Assembly: GCA_002794775.1 (NCBI GenBank)
Contig: NBAY01000030.1
Location: forward strand, 248,001-312,000
Direction of reading: 5' to 3'
Source of the DNA: Porodaedalea pini
Taxonomy: Eukaryota; Basidiomycota; Agaricomycetes; Hymenochaetales; Hymenochaetaceae
DNA: 64,000 bases
Part shown: positions 1 through 9,608 of the stretch, in pieces
Layout of the letters: each line of letters starts with the position of its first letter
Position numbering within the stretch: the stretch's first letter is position 1
Notes under the pieces: model-generated
Seen by the model: only the letters and a program-made list of their open reading frames with translations
Told to the model about the DNA's origin: nothing
Database searches by the model: none
Made by a program: the position numbers and the translations under genes

Positions 1-72
1 GTCTTGCTCTTCGCCCCATGAGCTATTCTCGCCATTCGTACCATACCAAGAGTAATCACCTCCGCTTGACAT
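1..72 (-). CDS. Gene A, first codons only (left copy)
   Basis: The start codon (complement of 70-72) and the first 23-24 codons of gene A run off the left edge. The sequence is the mirror of 49317-49388, encoding a Gly/Ser/Trp-rich start. One visible substitution separates the two copies here. The rest of the gene should lie in the preceding sequence. See the 49317-52003 entry for the protein. Confidence 0.6.
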   Translation of the reverse strand, partial: MSSGGDYSWYGTNGENSSWGEEQD

Positions 73-837
73 CTTGAGATAGGTCTGTCGCAGGTTACGT
101 GGTCGACGAAGGATTGAAATTTGGAGAACTTCGAGAAAGCCTTGACGTAGGATGAATCAGGATTGGACTGAAATGTCTTTGAAAATGTTCGAGCCTTCAG
201 CGCATTCAAATAAGCAACTTTCTATGACACACCTCGCAATTTCAATCTGCCTCTCCGCGGAGAAATCCTTGAAGTGTTGGGCCCTGAAGACGACGACCTT
301 CAGCTCAGCAAATACGAATTGTAGCCGCTGAGATACACAAGACGGTTTGCTACTGCAGACCGTCGATGATATGTCCACGAGTATGCACTAGGCTGACTCT
401 TAGGGACTTCGTGATGGTCGGGTGGGTTCTTCGGGCGGTGGTAACGGGTTGATTGATGGTGGGAGGCAACTTGAAGTCGACGACGAGAGCGGCAGTGGCG
501 ATGATCGACTTCGGACCGAGTCGTCACGTGCCGGAGTACGTGGGAACGCACGCGCGACTCGCTCCCAACTAGGCTCAGGCCCCACTGCCGCAAGCCTGAC
601 TCTCACATCGATGTCTCCCTCCCCCCTATCTCATTCTCCGCGACTGTAGCCCTTCGACCGTCCTCAATGTTTTACTTGACCACGACCAAGCACACGCTCA
701 ACGGCCAGATTACGAGTAGTAGGTGCAATCATGCTACCTTGCTAGACTGAGCTTGCGAAACGGCACGGACCACCGCTCAGGTTTGGTAAGTAATTGTTTC
801 CTTTTCTTTCTGCATAGTCAATAACTCATGGGCTTTG
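73..837. other. Transposon interior without a recognised gene (left copy)
   Basis: This stretch lies between gene A and the DUF6698-like fragment and is mirrored at 48552-49316. Several short open frames occur on both strands, the longest under 100 codons, and none resembles a family I know. It probably holds the gene A promoter (reading leftward) and degraded sequence. Confidence 0.5.
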
Positions 838-1120
838 TTACTTGCGTGAGCGTCTGCGTACCGCTCGAACGACCGACACACCAAGGATCAGCGACACATT
901 GGGGATCAGCGATGTTATCCTCCAGTGGATCGTTTTCCCATCCGTTGACAACGAGTCGACACGGCCAGATAATGATCGCAAAGACTTTCGTGGATTCGAG
1001 AACGAGACACTCGCAAAGCTCCTGGCCCCCGCAGAGGTTCAGCCGCTCACTCCGGAGTAAGTACTTTGAGATAATCCTCCAGTGGATCGTTTTCCCATCC
1101 GTTGATACGAGTCGACAACA
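838..1120 (+). pseudogene. Displaced DUF6698-like exon fragments
   Basis: Bases 838-1075 resemble the third intron and fourth exon of the full DUF6698-like gene (about 16660-16890), down to the exon-end CTCACTCCGGA followed by GTAAGT. A second, shorter start of the same exon follows at about 1075-1120. The same arrangement is mirrored at 48269-48551. The fragments cannot make a protein alone. They look like rearrangement debris from the relic at 1592-2530, which lacks exactly this exon. Confidence 0.65.
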
Positions 1121-1250
1121 GCAGCTGTCGTAGCAAGCCATGATATGGACTTCGTGCATTACCCAACAAGTTTGAGCACTAGAACTCAAGAAAGAGGTCC
1201 ATATACTAAAACATATCATATTGCTTTACCGGCTGACCATCGACAGCCAG

Positions 1251-1569
1251 ATCAAGCAAATACTGGGATCTGAGCTTTCTGGGATCAGGACGGGATTTCT
1301 CGCTGTCTCGAGCCTTCTTTCACCTCGTCTTTTGACAAGTGCTCCCAGGCTCGATAGCAACCGCTGTCATAGTATAGCCAACCCTGCCGTCGTCGCCAGC
1401 CTAGTGCATGCGACAGGTGGGGTGGAGTATGCAGTACTGCAAACTATAGTTAGCGGTGCTGTTTTTTGATAGGGTGAAGGATGCGCATCGAACATACATC
1501 GTCATGTCAGGCGAGATATTACGATTGATTCAAAAAGAGGTGTGTACTATTCTTTCTTCTGTCTTTCTG
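1251..1569 (+). repeat. Direct repeat of about 318 bp, first copy
   Basis: It is nearly identical to 2614-2931, in the same orientation, and brackets the DUF6698-like relic. It starts at ATCAAGCAAATACTGGG and ends at CTGTCTTTCT. There is no obvious coding content. It could be LTR-like or simply a duplicated segment. It lacks clear TG...CA ends, so I leave its nature open. Confidence 0.75.
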
Positions 1570-1591
1570 TGATCAGAGCTTTCTGTGATCA

Positions 1592-2530
1592 GTACGCTGG
1601 CTTCTTCCTCTTGTCTTCGTTTATCTGTTTACTTTACTCATTTGCAGTACTGCAGCGGACATCTTCGTCAGCAAGGGACGCTACCTTGCTAGAGCATATG
1701 AACCATGGACTAGCCCACAACAAATTCTAAACAAAGGTATTCCTAACGCAAAGCTTAGCCCTGCTGAATTACAACAAATCACTGATCCACCTTGAACAAA
1801 AGAAGACGTACTCATGCCTTCCCTATCACATCATTGCTTATTTATATTACATACTTTCTAGATATCTAGCTTTGTTGCGTGCGGACAGGGCCACGGTAAC
1901 AAACAAAAAAGGAGTTACCCGTGAACTTGATGGCAATCATAGCCGAGTCTTTGCCTTCGAAAACGGTTTGTAGGCCTATAAACACATCTTTACGGCGCCT
2001 TCTTCTGCAAACTCAGGTCCCGCTGTCAAAGGCTCAAGGTGTACGAAAATAGGTAATGCAGAGATCCATGGTATGACCGAAGTCACTCCAGGATCACTTG
2101 CATACGTTACTGTCCAGGTATTTTATTTGTTTCACGGTTTGCGCATATATAATACTGAAAAATGTATTACTACCAGGTCTACTTTGCTCTTAGCGCAAGG
2201 CTCCATTTCTCTACGTCGAGTGCTCCAGAAATACCCGAGATGTTTAATGGTATTATTCAATTGTTCAGGTCTGACGTCCCACATGTCAAGAGGTACACTG
2301 CTGAGCTATTGATTTGGTGGAATCGGTATGTTCATCTGCGTCTATGTGATATTATGGTCCCTTACTAACCCTTACTAAGAATCATCTTTCCAAATACCCA
2401 AGCGGCAACTGATCCTCATGACCTAGGTGCCATAGCTGATATTGAAGACTTCTATCGAGACTGGACCGAGGATGAGGAGGGCAATGAAGAGGGTGAGGAG
2501 GACAACGAAGAGGAAGAGGACAATGTATGA
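1592..2530 (+). pseudogene. DUF6698-like relic with two internal deletions
   Basis: This is a truncated version of the full gene at 16053-17732. It begins at the first-intron donor of that gene and ends at the same TGA after an acidic Glu-rich tail. Two blocks are missing. One of about 440 bp removes exons 3 and 4 (junction near 1790); the other, about 105 bp, removes the end of exon 5 up to the next acceptor (junction near 1968). The serine-rich N-terminal exon is also absent. The remaining exons stay close to the intact gene, including the LLIWWNR segment. It sits between two 318-bp direct repeats. It is probably non-functional. Confidence 0.75.
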
Positions 2531-2613
2531 ATTTTGATTGAAATTTCCGCTCACATTCAATCCGATACCATCCATCTTGAACAGCTATTTCTATTTTCCC
2601 TATTGTCGGTCGC

Positions 2614-2931
2614 ATCAAGCAAATACTGGGATCTGAGCTTTCTGGGATCAGGACGGGATTTTTTGCCGTCTCGAGCCTTTTTTCCCCTCGTCTTTTGACA
2701 AGTGCTCCCAGGCTCGATAGCAACCGCTGTCATAGTATAGCCAACCCTGCCGTCGTCGCCAGCCTAGTGCATGCGATAGGTGGGGTGGAGTATGCAGTAC
2801 CGCAAACTATAGTTAGCGGTGCTGTTTTTTGATAGGGTGAAGGACGCGCATCGAACATACATCGTCATGTCAGGCGAGATATTACGATTGATTCAAAAAG
2901 AGGTGCGTACTATTCTCTCTTCTGTCTTTCT
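2614..2931 (+). repeat. Direct repeat of about 318 bp, second copy
   Basis: It matches 1251-1569 with a handful of substitutions. Together the two copies flank the DUF6698-like relic, a repeat-relic-repeat layout also present in the right transposon copy. Confidence 0.75.
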
Positions 2932-3236
2932 ACGTGCAGCTCGCTGACATCTCCATACTTTGCGGTAGCTTTATTGGTCGACGCCGGCCGACGGAGCCGC
3001 GAGCGAAATCACGGACATTATATCTCGGTAGCGTGGCTGGCCAGGGACTTGCCGGTCGCATATGTCAAGGAATCATCGTTTGGAACCCTCGGGCGCGCAC
3101 ATTGCAGATCTATCGGCTGCATAATAGGAATGGAATGATTAGGCGGTCGCGCACTGTAGAGATAAATGCACCCTTATCTGGTCCCAAAGCATTCTCCGTG
3201 TCCCTTTCCCTCGCTCGTTCTGCACCGTCCAAAAAA
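2932..3236 (+). promoter_or_regulatory. Presumed promoter and leader of the transposase
   Basis: This stretch lies between the second direct repeat and the transposase start codon. No clear core element can be singled out. The right copy retains only 2932-3140 of it (46249-46457). Its role is inferred from position alone. Confidence 0.35.
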
Positions 3237-3367
3237 ATGTCGTACAGTTGTAGTGGTCCTGGGTGCCCGCGTACGTCCATGGGAATGAATGGCCTCGGTC
3301 GTCATGAAGCTGCTTGTCTTTACGTTCAGGCTGAAGCGAAGCGAGTATTGCTTGATGCGAAGGAGAT

Positions 3368-3780
3368 TGTTAGGCGGGAGCCCGGGAGACGACTTGGACT
3401 GGGCAGGCCTCGGCTGACTGTCGTCTGGGACGTGCTATACTCGAGCGTAGACTCGGGACACGCTTACTCAGGCTAGGTCGTCGCGGAGGTAAGAGGATTA
3501 ATACAAGTCTAAACTAATACAAGGGGGACGAGTCTCACCTAGGTCGTCGCGGAGGTAAGAGGAAAAGCAGAACAAGGAGTTCATGCGATTCCTGAGACCT
3601 TATATAGCGACGACCGTGAGACTATATTACCTAACATTACATAACGAGTGGGAATGGAACGAATGAAGGTAGTGTGGGAATGATTGTGTAAGATGGGTAA
3701 ATATAATGAAAAGGACGAATATAATAAAGGAAATGGTAAAAGGGAAAATAAAGGAAAAGGTGAAAGTTTAGGTTCTAACA
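3368..3780 (-). repeat. 3' LTR of the Gypsy element
   Basis: It starts TGTTAG and ends CTAACA on either strand. It differs from the other LTR at one visible base (T versus C near 3395). The Pol stop codon at 3768-3770 lies inside it. A 24-bp stretch around TAGGTCGTCGCGG occurs twice within the LTR. Confidence 0.95.
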
Positions 3781-6700
3781 TTACCCCCCTTCAAGGTTGG
3801 GCGTCCCGACCAACCATGATCGCGGTCGTCAGGCTCGGTGTCGACGAAGAGCGGACGGAGTCGTTGACGAGGGATGTCGAGTTTCCGAGGTGCACCGGGA
3901 TGTTTGAGGTAGAACTCAGCAATCGCCTCCTTCGCGTTCTCGCCGAAGTCCGTCTCAGGCTGCCAAGTAGGTTCATTGTAGCCGACCCACTTGACAAGGT
4001 ACTGTAGTTTCCCTCGGTGCAGACGTGAGTCTAAGACTTCCTCGAGTTCGTATTCCTCCTCGTTGTCGACGATGTCTGGCGGCGGCGGCGGCGGTTGCTT
4101 CTGGCTTTCAAAGGACGGTTCGACGGCGGGTTTCAACAGGGCTTCGTTGAAGACAGGGTGGACCTTTTTCCATCGCTTCGGGAGTTTGAGCTTGTACGCG
4201 CTTGCTCCTACCTTGTCGACGATGTCAAAGGGGCCGTACCATTTGTCTGCGAGTTTCTTCGTCGGCGAGTCCGTACTGATGTTTCGCCCGTCAAGGAAGA
4301 CTTTGTCTCCAGCCTTGTATTCCACCGAAGCTCCTGCTGTCCGGTCATGGTAGCGCTTCATGTCCTCTGCTGCCTTGACTAGATTGTCCTTAGCAATGCG
4401 ATGAGTCTCCTTGATGTGCTTGGCGAATTCTTCCGCCGACATGTTGGCAGAGGAAGTTCGTACGGTGTCGAAGCTCATAGGGTGACGTCCGGTGTTTGCG
4501 TAGAAGGGTGACATCCTTGTCGCTGAATGTTCGCGGTTGTTGTATGCGAACTCTGCGAGGGGGAGCCAGTCCTTCCAGTCCGATTGCCGATGATCGACAA
4601 AGAGCCGGAGGTACTGTTCGAGCTCTTGATTGACGCGTTCCGTCTGACCGTCCGTTTGTGGGTGGTATGCCGTTGACGGGTTGCCTTCGATGTGTAGGAG
4701 TTTGTATAGCTCCTTCATCATCGACACATCGAACTGTGTGCCTCGGTCGTGGATGATCTTCTTCGGTAGGCCATGGAGGCGGAAGACGTGGTCTCGGTAT
4801 AACTGAGCCATGCCTTCCGCTGACAGTTTCGTCGTTGTCGGGATGGCATGCATCTGTTTTGAGAATCTGTCCACGAAGACGCAGATTGCATTGTGTCCCT
4901 TAGAGTCCGGGAGTTCTCCGATTAGGTCGACCGTGACGATCTCCCAGGGACCTTCAGGGATCGCGTTAGGATGAAGCGGTCTCGACCTCGACGTTCTTAA
5001 GGCTTTCATCCGTTGGCAACAGTTGCATCCTTGGACGTATGTTCGGACATCGGAGAACATTGACGCCCACCAGAAATCTCGACGTACCAGTTCGACCGTC
5101 TTCGACGATCCAGGATGTCCTGCCAGGGTCGAGTCGTGGTACTCCTGCAATACCGCTTCCTTCATCGTCGACGGCACGTATACCTTGCCTTTCATCCGCC
5201 ACAACCCGTCGACCTTCACCATATTCGTCGGCCTCTCCGACTCGTCTTGCGCTCTCTGCGCCTCACCCACTCGTTCCAACATTTCATCACGCGACGTCCT
5301 TACCACCCCACGGTTCAGCCATTTCTCCTTGATGAACACGACGCCGTCATTGTCATCCTTGCCCTGATCATAGCCCGCCTTGCGTGACAGCAAGTCGGCC
5401 TTGCCCATTGTCTTCCCCGACTTGTGTTCGAGGTGGAAGTCGAATTCCTCGAGTTCGGTTCGCCAGCGAGCTTGACGATAGCTCAGCTTCTGCGCTGACC
5501 TGAAGTAGGTGAGGTTGGCGTGGTCGGACCAGATTTCAATTTTGTGGCGAGCGCCAAGGAGGTATTGCCGCCACTCCTTGAGCGCCGAAACGATTGCGAG
5601 CATCTCCTTGTCGTAGATCTCGTAGTTTCGTTCCGCCGGTTCAAGCGCCTCTGACCTGTAGGCGATCACCCTCCACTTCCCTTCCTGCTTCTGCAACAAC
5701 ACACCACCGAGCGCAAAGTTCGACGAGTCCGCTTCTACGCGGAAAGGGCCCTCGTCATTGGCGATGGCTAGGACTGGAGGTGAGCAGAGACGTCGTCTCA
5801 GCTCCTCAAACGCTTCCTGCTGTTCGGTCTCCCATACCCAGTCCTTCTTGCCCGTTAACGACGTCAACGGTCGGACCACTTTGCTGTAGTCCTTAATAAA
5901 CCGTCTCAGCCAGTTTCCCATACCGAGGAACTGTTGCAGCTCCTTGAGGTTCCGTGGGACTGGCCAGTTCGCAATCGCCTCCGTCTTTGCTGGGTCAGCC
6001 CTGATCTCTCCATTGCCGATGATGTGGCCGAGGTATTTGACGACCTTGGCGTCAAACTCGCACTTCTCCGGCTTCAGGTACAGGCCATTCTCTCGGAGGA
6101 TCTGGAGTACGCGCCTTGACGTGTCGATATGCTCCTCAATGGTTTCCGAGAGGATCAGGATGTCGTCGAGGTATACGATGATCAAGTTCGCGTAGATTAG
6201 GTCCTTAAAGATGTGGTTGACAAAGGCCTGGAACGTGGCCGGCGCGTTGCAAAGACCAAAAAACATGACCGTCGGTTCGAAGAGGCCCATGTTCGTGCGA
6301 AACGCTGCTTTCCATTCGTCACCCTCGCGGATCCGGATATTGTAGTACCCCCAGCGAAGGTCAAGCTTAGTGATGTATTTCGCTTTCTTGACCTTGTCGA
6401 CAAGTTCGTCAATGAGAGGGAGGGGATACTTGTTCTTGATCGTACCGTCATTGAGCTTACGGTAATCCTGGATGGGGCGTAGCGATTTGTCGGCCTTCTT
6501 AATGAAGAAGAAGGGCGACGCCATGGGCGATATCGACCGTCGAATGCGACCCGACTTCAGGTTTTCATCAAGGAAGTCTTTGAGTGACTGCTGCTCAGTC
6601 GGCGTGAGCGGGTAGATCTTACAGTCGCTCGGTTTGAAGTCGGGCTTCAAGTCGATGACATGGTCCCAGGGTCGGTGTTCCGGCAGCTTCTCGAAACCTT

Positions 6701-7451
6701 TTTCGCTGAAAACGTCGGCGTAGTCGTTGAGGTATGCGGGCCAGGACGTCTTGTCCATTCGCATCTCACTCACCCTCCTCATCTGCTCCACCACCTTCTT
6801 CACCTCGCCTAGGTCCTCCACCGGCTCCCTCTTGATCGCACATTCTTCTGGACAGCGGGTGAATTCGATTGAGCCCGTTTTCCAGTCGACCTCCGGATTG
6901 TGACGTCGAAGCCAGTCGTACCCCAGGAAGATGTTCGATGACGCTAGGGACGTTACTGCGAGGACGATCTTCTCCCGATGACGGCCAATCATGAGTTCGA
7001 CGTCAACGTACTCCTCGATCAATCCGGCCTCATTGTGCGTGCCATCGGCGTTCAGCACCGCGAGGGGTCGAATGTAGCGTTTCGTTTCCAACCCGTACCT
7101 CTCGACGAACCTGACGTCGATGCAGGATCCCGTGCATCCCGAATCCACAAGGGCATGCGCATCTACCTCTCTCGCCTCACCAGCTATTTCATGCTCGACG
7201 GTCAGGAGAAGGTCCAGCTGGCGTCCGCCAGTTCCTCTCATGAACAGTTGTTCGTACTCTTCATTCTTGTTCACACCGGTGGAGACTTCGTAATCGGGAA
7301 AACCATCGACGTTGTTCGCATCTACGTATTGTACAAACGGTTGGTTATATTTTAGCGGATCCGGATTCGAAGTCTCTTGTTCTTCTCGGTCAGTCGCCCC
7401 GATGGCTACGCCTGACCATTCGCAAAACCCTGCGAGTCGATGACCTCTTCG
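3768..7451 (-). CDS. Pol polyprotein with chromodomain
   Basis: The open frame covers about 1,225 codons, with no ATG of its own at the start, as expected for a frameshift product. Domains in order: aspartic protease (ALVDSGCTGSC), reverse transcriptase with YLDDILIL, RNase H (VEADSSNFALGGVL), integrase with an H-H-C-C zinc region (GHPGSSKTVEL, then CNCCQR) and DDE core (IIHDRGTQF, YHPQTDGQTERVN), then a chromodomain (LQYLVKWVGYNEPTWQPE). The chromodomain usually directs integration to heterochromatin. No disabling stop is present, so the element could be active. The stop lies in the 3' LTR. Confidence 0.93.
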   Translation of the reverse strand, partial: RRGHRLAGFCEWSGVAIGATDREEQETSNPDPLKYNQPFVQYVDANNVDGFPDYEVSTGVNKNEEYEQLFMRGTGGRQLDLLLTVEHEIAGEAREVDAHALVDSGCTGSCIDVRFVERYGLETKRYIRPLAVLNADGTHNEAGLIEEYVDVELMIGRHREKIVLAVTSLASSNIFLGYDWLRRHNPEVDWKTGSIEFTRCPEECAIKREPVEDLGEVKKVVEQMRRVSEMRMDKTSWPAYLNDYADVFSEKGFEKLPEHRPWDHVIDLKPDFKPSDCKIYPLTPTEQQSLKDFLDENLKSGRIRRSISPMASPFFFIKKADKSLRPIQDYRKLNDGTIKNKYPLPLIDELVDKVKKAKYITKLDLRWGYYNIRIREGDEWKAAFRTNMGLFEPTVMFFGLCNAPATFQAFVNHIFKDLIYANLIIVYLDDILILSETIEEHIDTSRRVLQILRENGLYLKPEKCEFDAKVVKYLGHIIGNGEIRADPAKTEAIANWPVPRNLKELQQFLGMGNWLRRFIKDYSKVVRPLTSLTGKKDWVWETEQQEAFEELRRRLCSPPVLAIANDEGPFRVEADSSNFALGGVLLQKQEGKWRVIAYRSEALEPAERNYEIYDKEMLAIVSALKEWRQYLLGARHKIEIWSDHANLTYFRSAQKLSYRQARWRTELEEFDFHLEHKSGKTMGKADLLSRKAGYDQGKDDNDGVVFIKEKWLNRGVVRTSRDEMLERVGEAQRAQDESERPTNMVKVDGLWRMKGKVYVPSTMKEAVLQEYHDSTLAGHPGSSKTVELVRRDFWWASMFSDVRTYVQGCNCCQRMKALRTSRSRPLHPNAIPEGPWEIVTVDLIGELPDSKGHNAICVFVDRFSKQMHAIPTTTKLSAEGMAQLYRDHVFRLHGLPKKIIHDRGTQFDVSMMKELYKLLHIEGNPSTAYHPQTDGQTERVNQELEQYLRLFVDHRQSDWKDWLPLAEFAYNNREHSATRMSPFYANTGRHPMSFDTVRTSSANMSAEEFAKHIKETHRIAKDNLVKAAEDMKRYHDRTAGASVEYKAGDKVFLDGRNISTDSPTKKLADKWYGPFDIVDKVGASAYKLKLPKRWKKVHPVFNEALLKPAVEPSFESQKQPPPPPPDIVDNEEEYELEEVLDSRLHRGKLQYLVKWVGYNEPTWQPETDFGENAKEAIAEFYLKHPGAPRKLDIPRQRLRPLFVDTEPDDRDHGWSGRPTLKGGNVRT
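3784..3791 (-). other. Polypurine tract of the Gypsy element
   Basis: AAGGGGGG on the element strand stops three bases before the 3' LTR, the usual place for plus-strand primer formation. Confidence 0.75.
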
Positions 7452-8485
7452 TTATCGCCTTCTTCCTCCACATAGTCCTCCACCGTCGACCTCCGAGTGT
7501 CTACGACTTCCTCGAAGGCCGACTCCTTCATCGCTCCGAGCTCGTCGGCGAGGACACGACATTCGCCTGGCGCCATCAGTTCCAGCATGCGCTGGATGAT
7601 CGGTTTCGCCTGTGGGCACTTGTCTTTAAAGTGGCCCAGCCCACCACAGATCCAGCACGCACGTCGTCGTTGTGCCTCGTTCATTGAGACGTCCATCGGT
7701 TGACCAGCGCCTCCAAAGGTAACGCCGGTCGCATCGCGTCTGTCGACGTGAGGGGCCGCTACTTGACGGCGAGCTGGGGGCGCTTGTTGTGGTAGGCGAG
7801 GAGGGGGAAGAAAGGCGCGTCCTCGTTGGATAGCGCGAATCTGCTGTTCGCCGCGGTCTATTTCAATCGCCTTGTTCTTCCAATCCTCGTATTTCGTTGG
7901 GACTGGCGTCGACCTTAGCACTCCACAGACCACCTCGATGTTCATCGCCCGCTTGAGGCGATCGCAGATGACGCTGTCGTCTTTCAACTCGGCGCGCTTA
8001 ATTATCACGTCGAACTTCTGGAAGAACTCGTCCGCGGTTAGGTCCTTCTGAACCTTGTCTCGGAAATCCTTCAGTGCTTTCTCCTTGCGATTCGGGTCGT
8101 CGAACGAGGCGTCGAGTCGTTCCTGGAATCTTTCCCAGCTGTCGGTGAAGGTGACGATCCCCGACGTTGTCGACTCCTCGACGTAGTTCTGCGCCCACGT
8201 TGCCGCATTACCACCCTTCAGGTAGGAGAGAGCTACATAAATCTTACTCTCTGACGTAGGGTATCGACTTGGATTTGCGGATACAAAAAGGAGGACTTCA
8301 CGTCTGAAGTCGAGGTAATCGTCGCCACCAGTGAATTCTCGTGGTCGGGCGACATCTATGTTGGGGGTCGGGGGGTTAGCGGCCGCGACCGGTGCTGGGG
8401 CGTTGTTCGCCTGATGGGCGAAGGCATTCGCAACGATGGCCGCGATCTGCGCCATTTGCTGTTGGTTGAAACCTTCTGTTGACAT
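7406..8485 (-). CDS. Gag protein of the Gypsy element
   Basis: The 359-residue protein is the structural particle protein that packages element RNA. Residues about 50-200 form a capsid-like helical region (ARPREFTGGDDYLDFRREV...). A CCHC zinc knuckle near the C-terminus reads CWICGGLGHFKDKC. The ATG at 8485 is the first in frame, but the same frame stays open for 120 codons upstream to a stop at 8846-8848 and looks protein-like. The true start may therefore be non-AUG or use an upstream exon. The leader from the predicted RNA start is about 0.9 kb. Pol follows in the -1 frame. Confidence 0.88.
   Translation of the reverse strand: MSTEGFNQQQMAQIAAIVANAFAHQANNAPAPVAAANPPTPNIDVARPREFTGGDDYLDFRREVLLFVSANPSRYPTSESKIYVALSYLKGGNAATWAQNYVEESTTSGIVTFTDSWERFQERLDASFDDPNRKEKALKDFRDKVQKDLTADEFFQKFDVIIKRAELKDDSVICDRLKRAMNIEVVCGVLRSTPVPTKYEDWKNKAIEIDRGEQQIRAIQRGRAFLPPPRLPQQAPPARRQVAAPHVDRRDATGVTFGGAGQPMDVSMNEAQRRRACWICGGLGHFKDKCPQAKPIIQRMLELMAPGECRVLADELGAMKESAFEEVVDTRRSTVEDYVEEEGDNEEVIDSQGFANGQA
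7424..7430 (-). promoter_or_regulatory. Programmed -1 frameshift heptamer GGGTTTT between gag and pol
   Basis: In the Gag frame the bases read G GGT TTT, an X-XXY-YYZ slippery site in the correct phase. It lies 15 bases before the Gag stop codon (7406-7408). The Pol frame is open from 7451, so a single -1 slip joins Gag to Pol. GGGUUUA serves this role in yeast L-A virus; GGGUUUU is a close variant. A downstream stimulatory fold was not evaluated. Confidence 0.75.
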
Positions 8486-9183
8486 CGCGGGTTCGGGTGC
8501 GGGTGTCGAAGGTTCGGGAGGAGTCGGTGGTGAGGGGTCTCTATTGGTTTCGTGGTAAGGACCTGGGGTCGGAGGTAGGTTGACCGTAGACGTTGATGGT
8601 GCAGGTGACGACGGAGCGGCTGGGGGCCACCTTGCTCTCCTCCCTCGTTCGTCTGATGAATACCAGCTGCGCCGGATTTCACTCCACCAGATGTCGTGAG
8701 TGACGCCGCTATTATTGGTCGCGACGTAGCCTGGTCGGTCTGGATCCCAACGGGCTGAAGCAGGAAGGGCCCGTTGCTGTTCGTCGGTGAGATCTATCTT
8801 GACGTTGGCGGAGGGACAGGGATCGGTTGCGCGTTCGATCCGGGGTTACGCCAACGTTGAGCGGGTTCGTCAGCGAAGTTGATGACGAGGCGGTAGGATC
8901 CGAGTGAGATTACAAACGAGATTGTCGTCGAAGTTTGGACTCGTCTTGTTACCCACGTCCACGTTAGGTGCGTGCTCCACCAGAGGCTAATTCGTAGAGC
9001 CAGGGTCAGGAAATGTCGGTTGATATATTTACGTAATACACAAACGTCCGAAAACGTCCGGGCAGGGTTGAGGGTTGTCGTTTAGGGGGTTTACACGTCA
9101 AGTCCGTCGAGGGGAACGCTCCTCTAGACCGAGTGAAGGCGAGTCGACAGCGACGACTTACGCTGGGGATGAGCCTGGGTGAG

Positions 9184-9194
9184 GTTCTGCTTTT
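9184..9194 (-). other. Self-complementary primer-binding site (Tf1/sushi type)
   Basis: One base inside the 5' LTR the element RNA reads AAAAGCAGAAC. This is the perfect 11-base complement of the RNA's predicted first 11 bases (9401-9391). No tRNA 3' end is implied. Tf1 and related elements prime reverse transcription by folding back their own 5' end, and this arrangement fits that mode. Confidence 0.8.
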
Positions 9195-9195
9195 A

Positions 9196-9608
9196 TGTTA
9201 GGCGGGAGCCCGGGAGACGACTCGGACTGGGCAGGCCTCGGCTGACTGTCGTCTGGGACGTGCTATACTCGAGCGTAGACTCGGGACACGCTTACTCAGG
9301 CTAGGTCGTCGCGGAGGTAAGAGGATTAATACAAGTCTAAACTAATACAAGGGGGACGAGTCTCACCTAGGTCGTCGCGGAGGTAAGAGGAAAAGCAGAA
9401 CAAGGAGTTCATGCGATTCCTGAGACCTTATATAGCGACGACCGTGAGACTATATTACCTAACATTACATAACGAGTGGGAATGGAACGAATGAAGGTAG
9501 TGTGGGAATGATTGTGTAAGATGGGTAAATATAATGAAAAGGACGAATATAATAAAGGAAATGGTAAAAGGGAAAATAAAGGAAAAGGTGAAAGTTTAGG
9601 TTCTAACA
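9196..9608 (-). repeat. 5' LTR of the Gypsy element with promoter
   Basis: On the minus strand TATATAAG (9434-9427) lies 33 bases before GTTCTGCTTTT (9401-9391). That 11-mer is repeated as the complement of the primer site beside the LTR, so 9401 is the predicted RNA start. This gives a U3 of about 207 bp and an R-U5 of about 206 bp. Confidence 0.9.

Larger units (their letters stand above)
3368..9608 (-). mobile_element. Gypsy (Ty3/Metaviridae) chromovirus-type LTR retrotransposon
   Basis: The element is 6241 bp, with 413-bp LTRs (3368-3780 and 9196-9608) that begin TGTTAG and end CTAACA. The 5-bp target duplication GAGAT is at 3363-3367 and 9609-9613. Coding runs on the minus strand: Gag, then Pol by -1 frameshift, with domain order protease, reverse transcriptase, RNase H, integrase, chromodomain. 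I see one difference between the LTRs, so insertion is recent and the reading frames are unbroken. It sits antisense in the transposase's zinc-finger exon and is absent from the right transposon copy, whose deletion spans this site. Confidence 0.95.
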
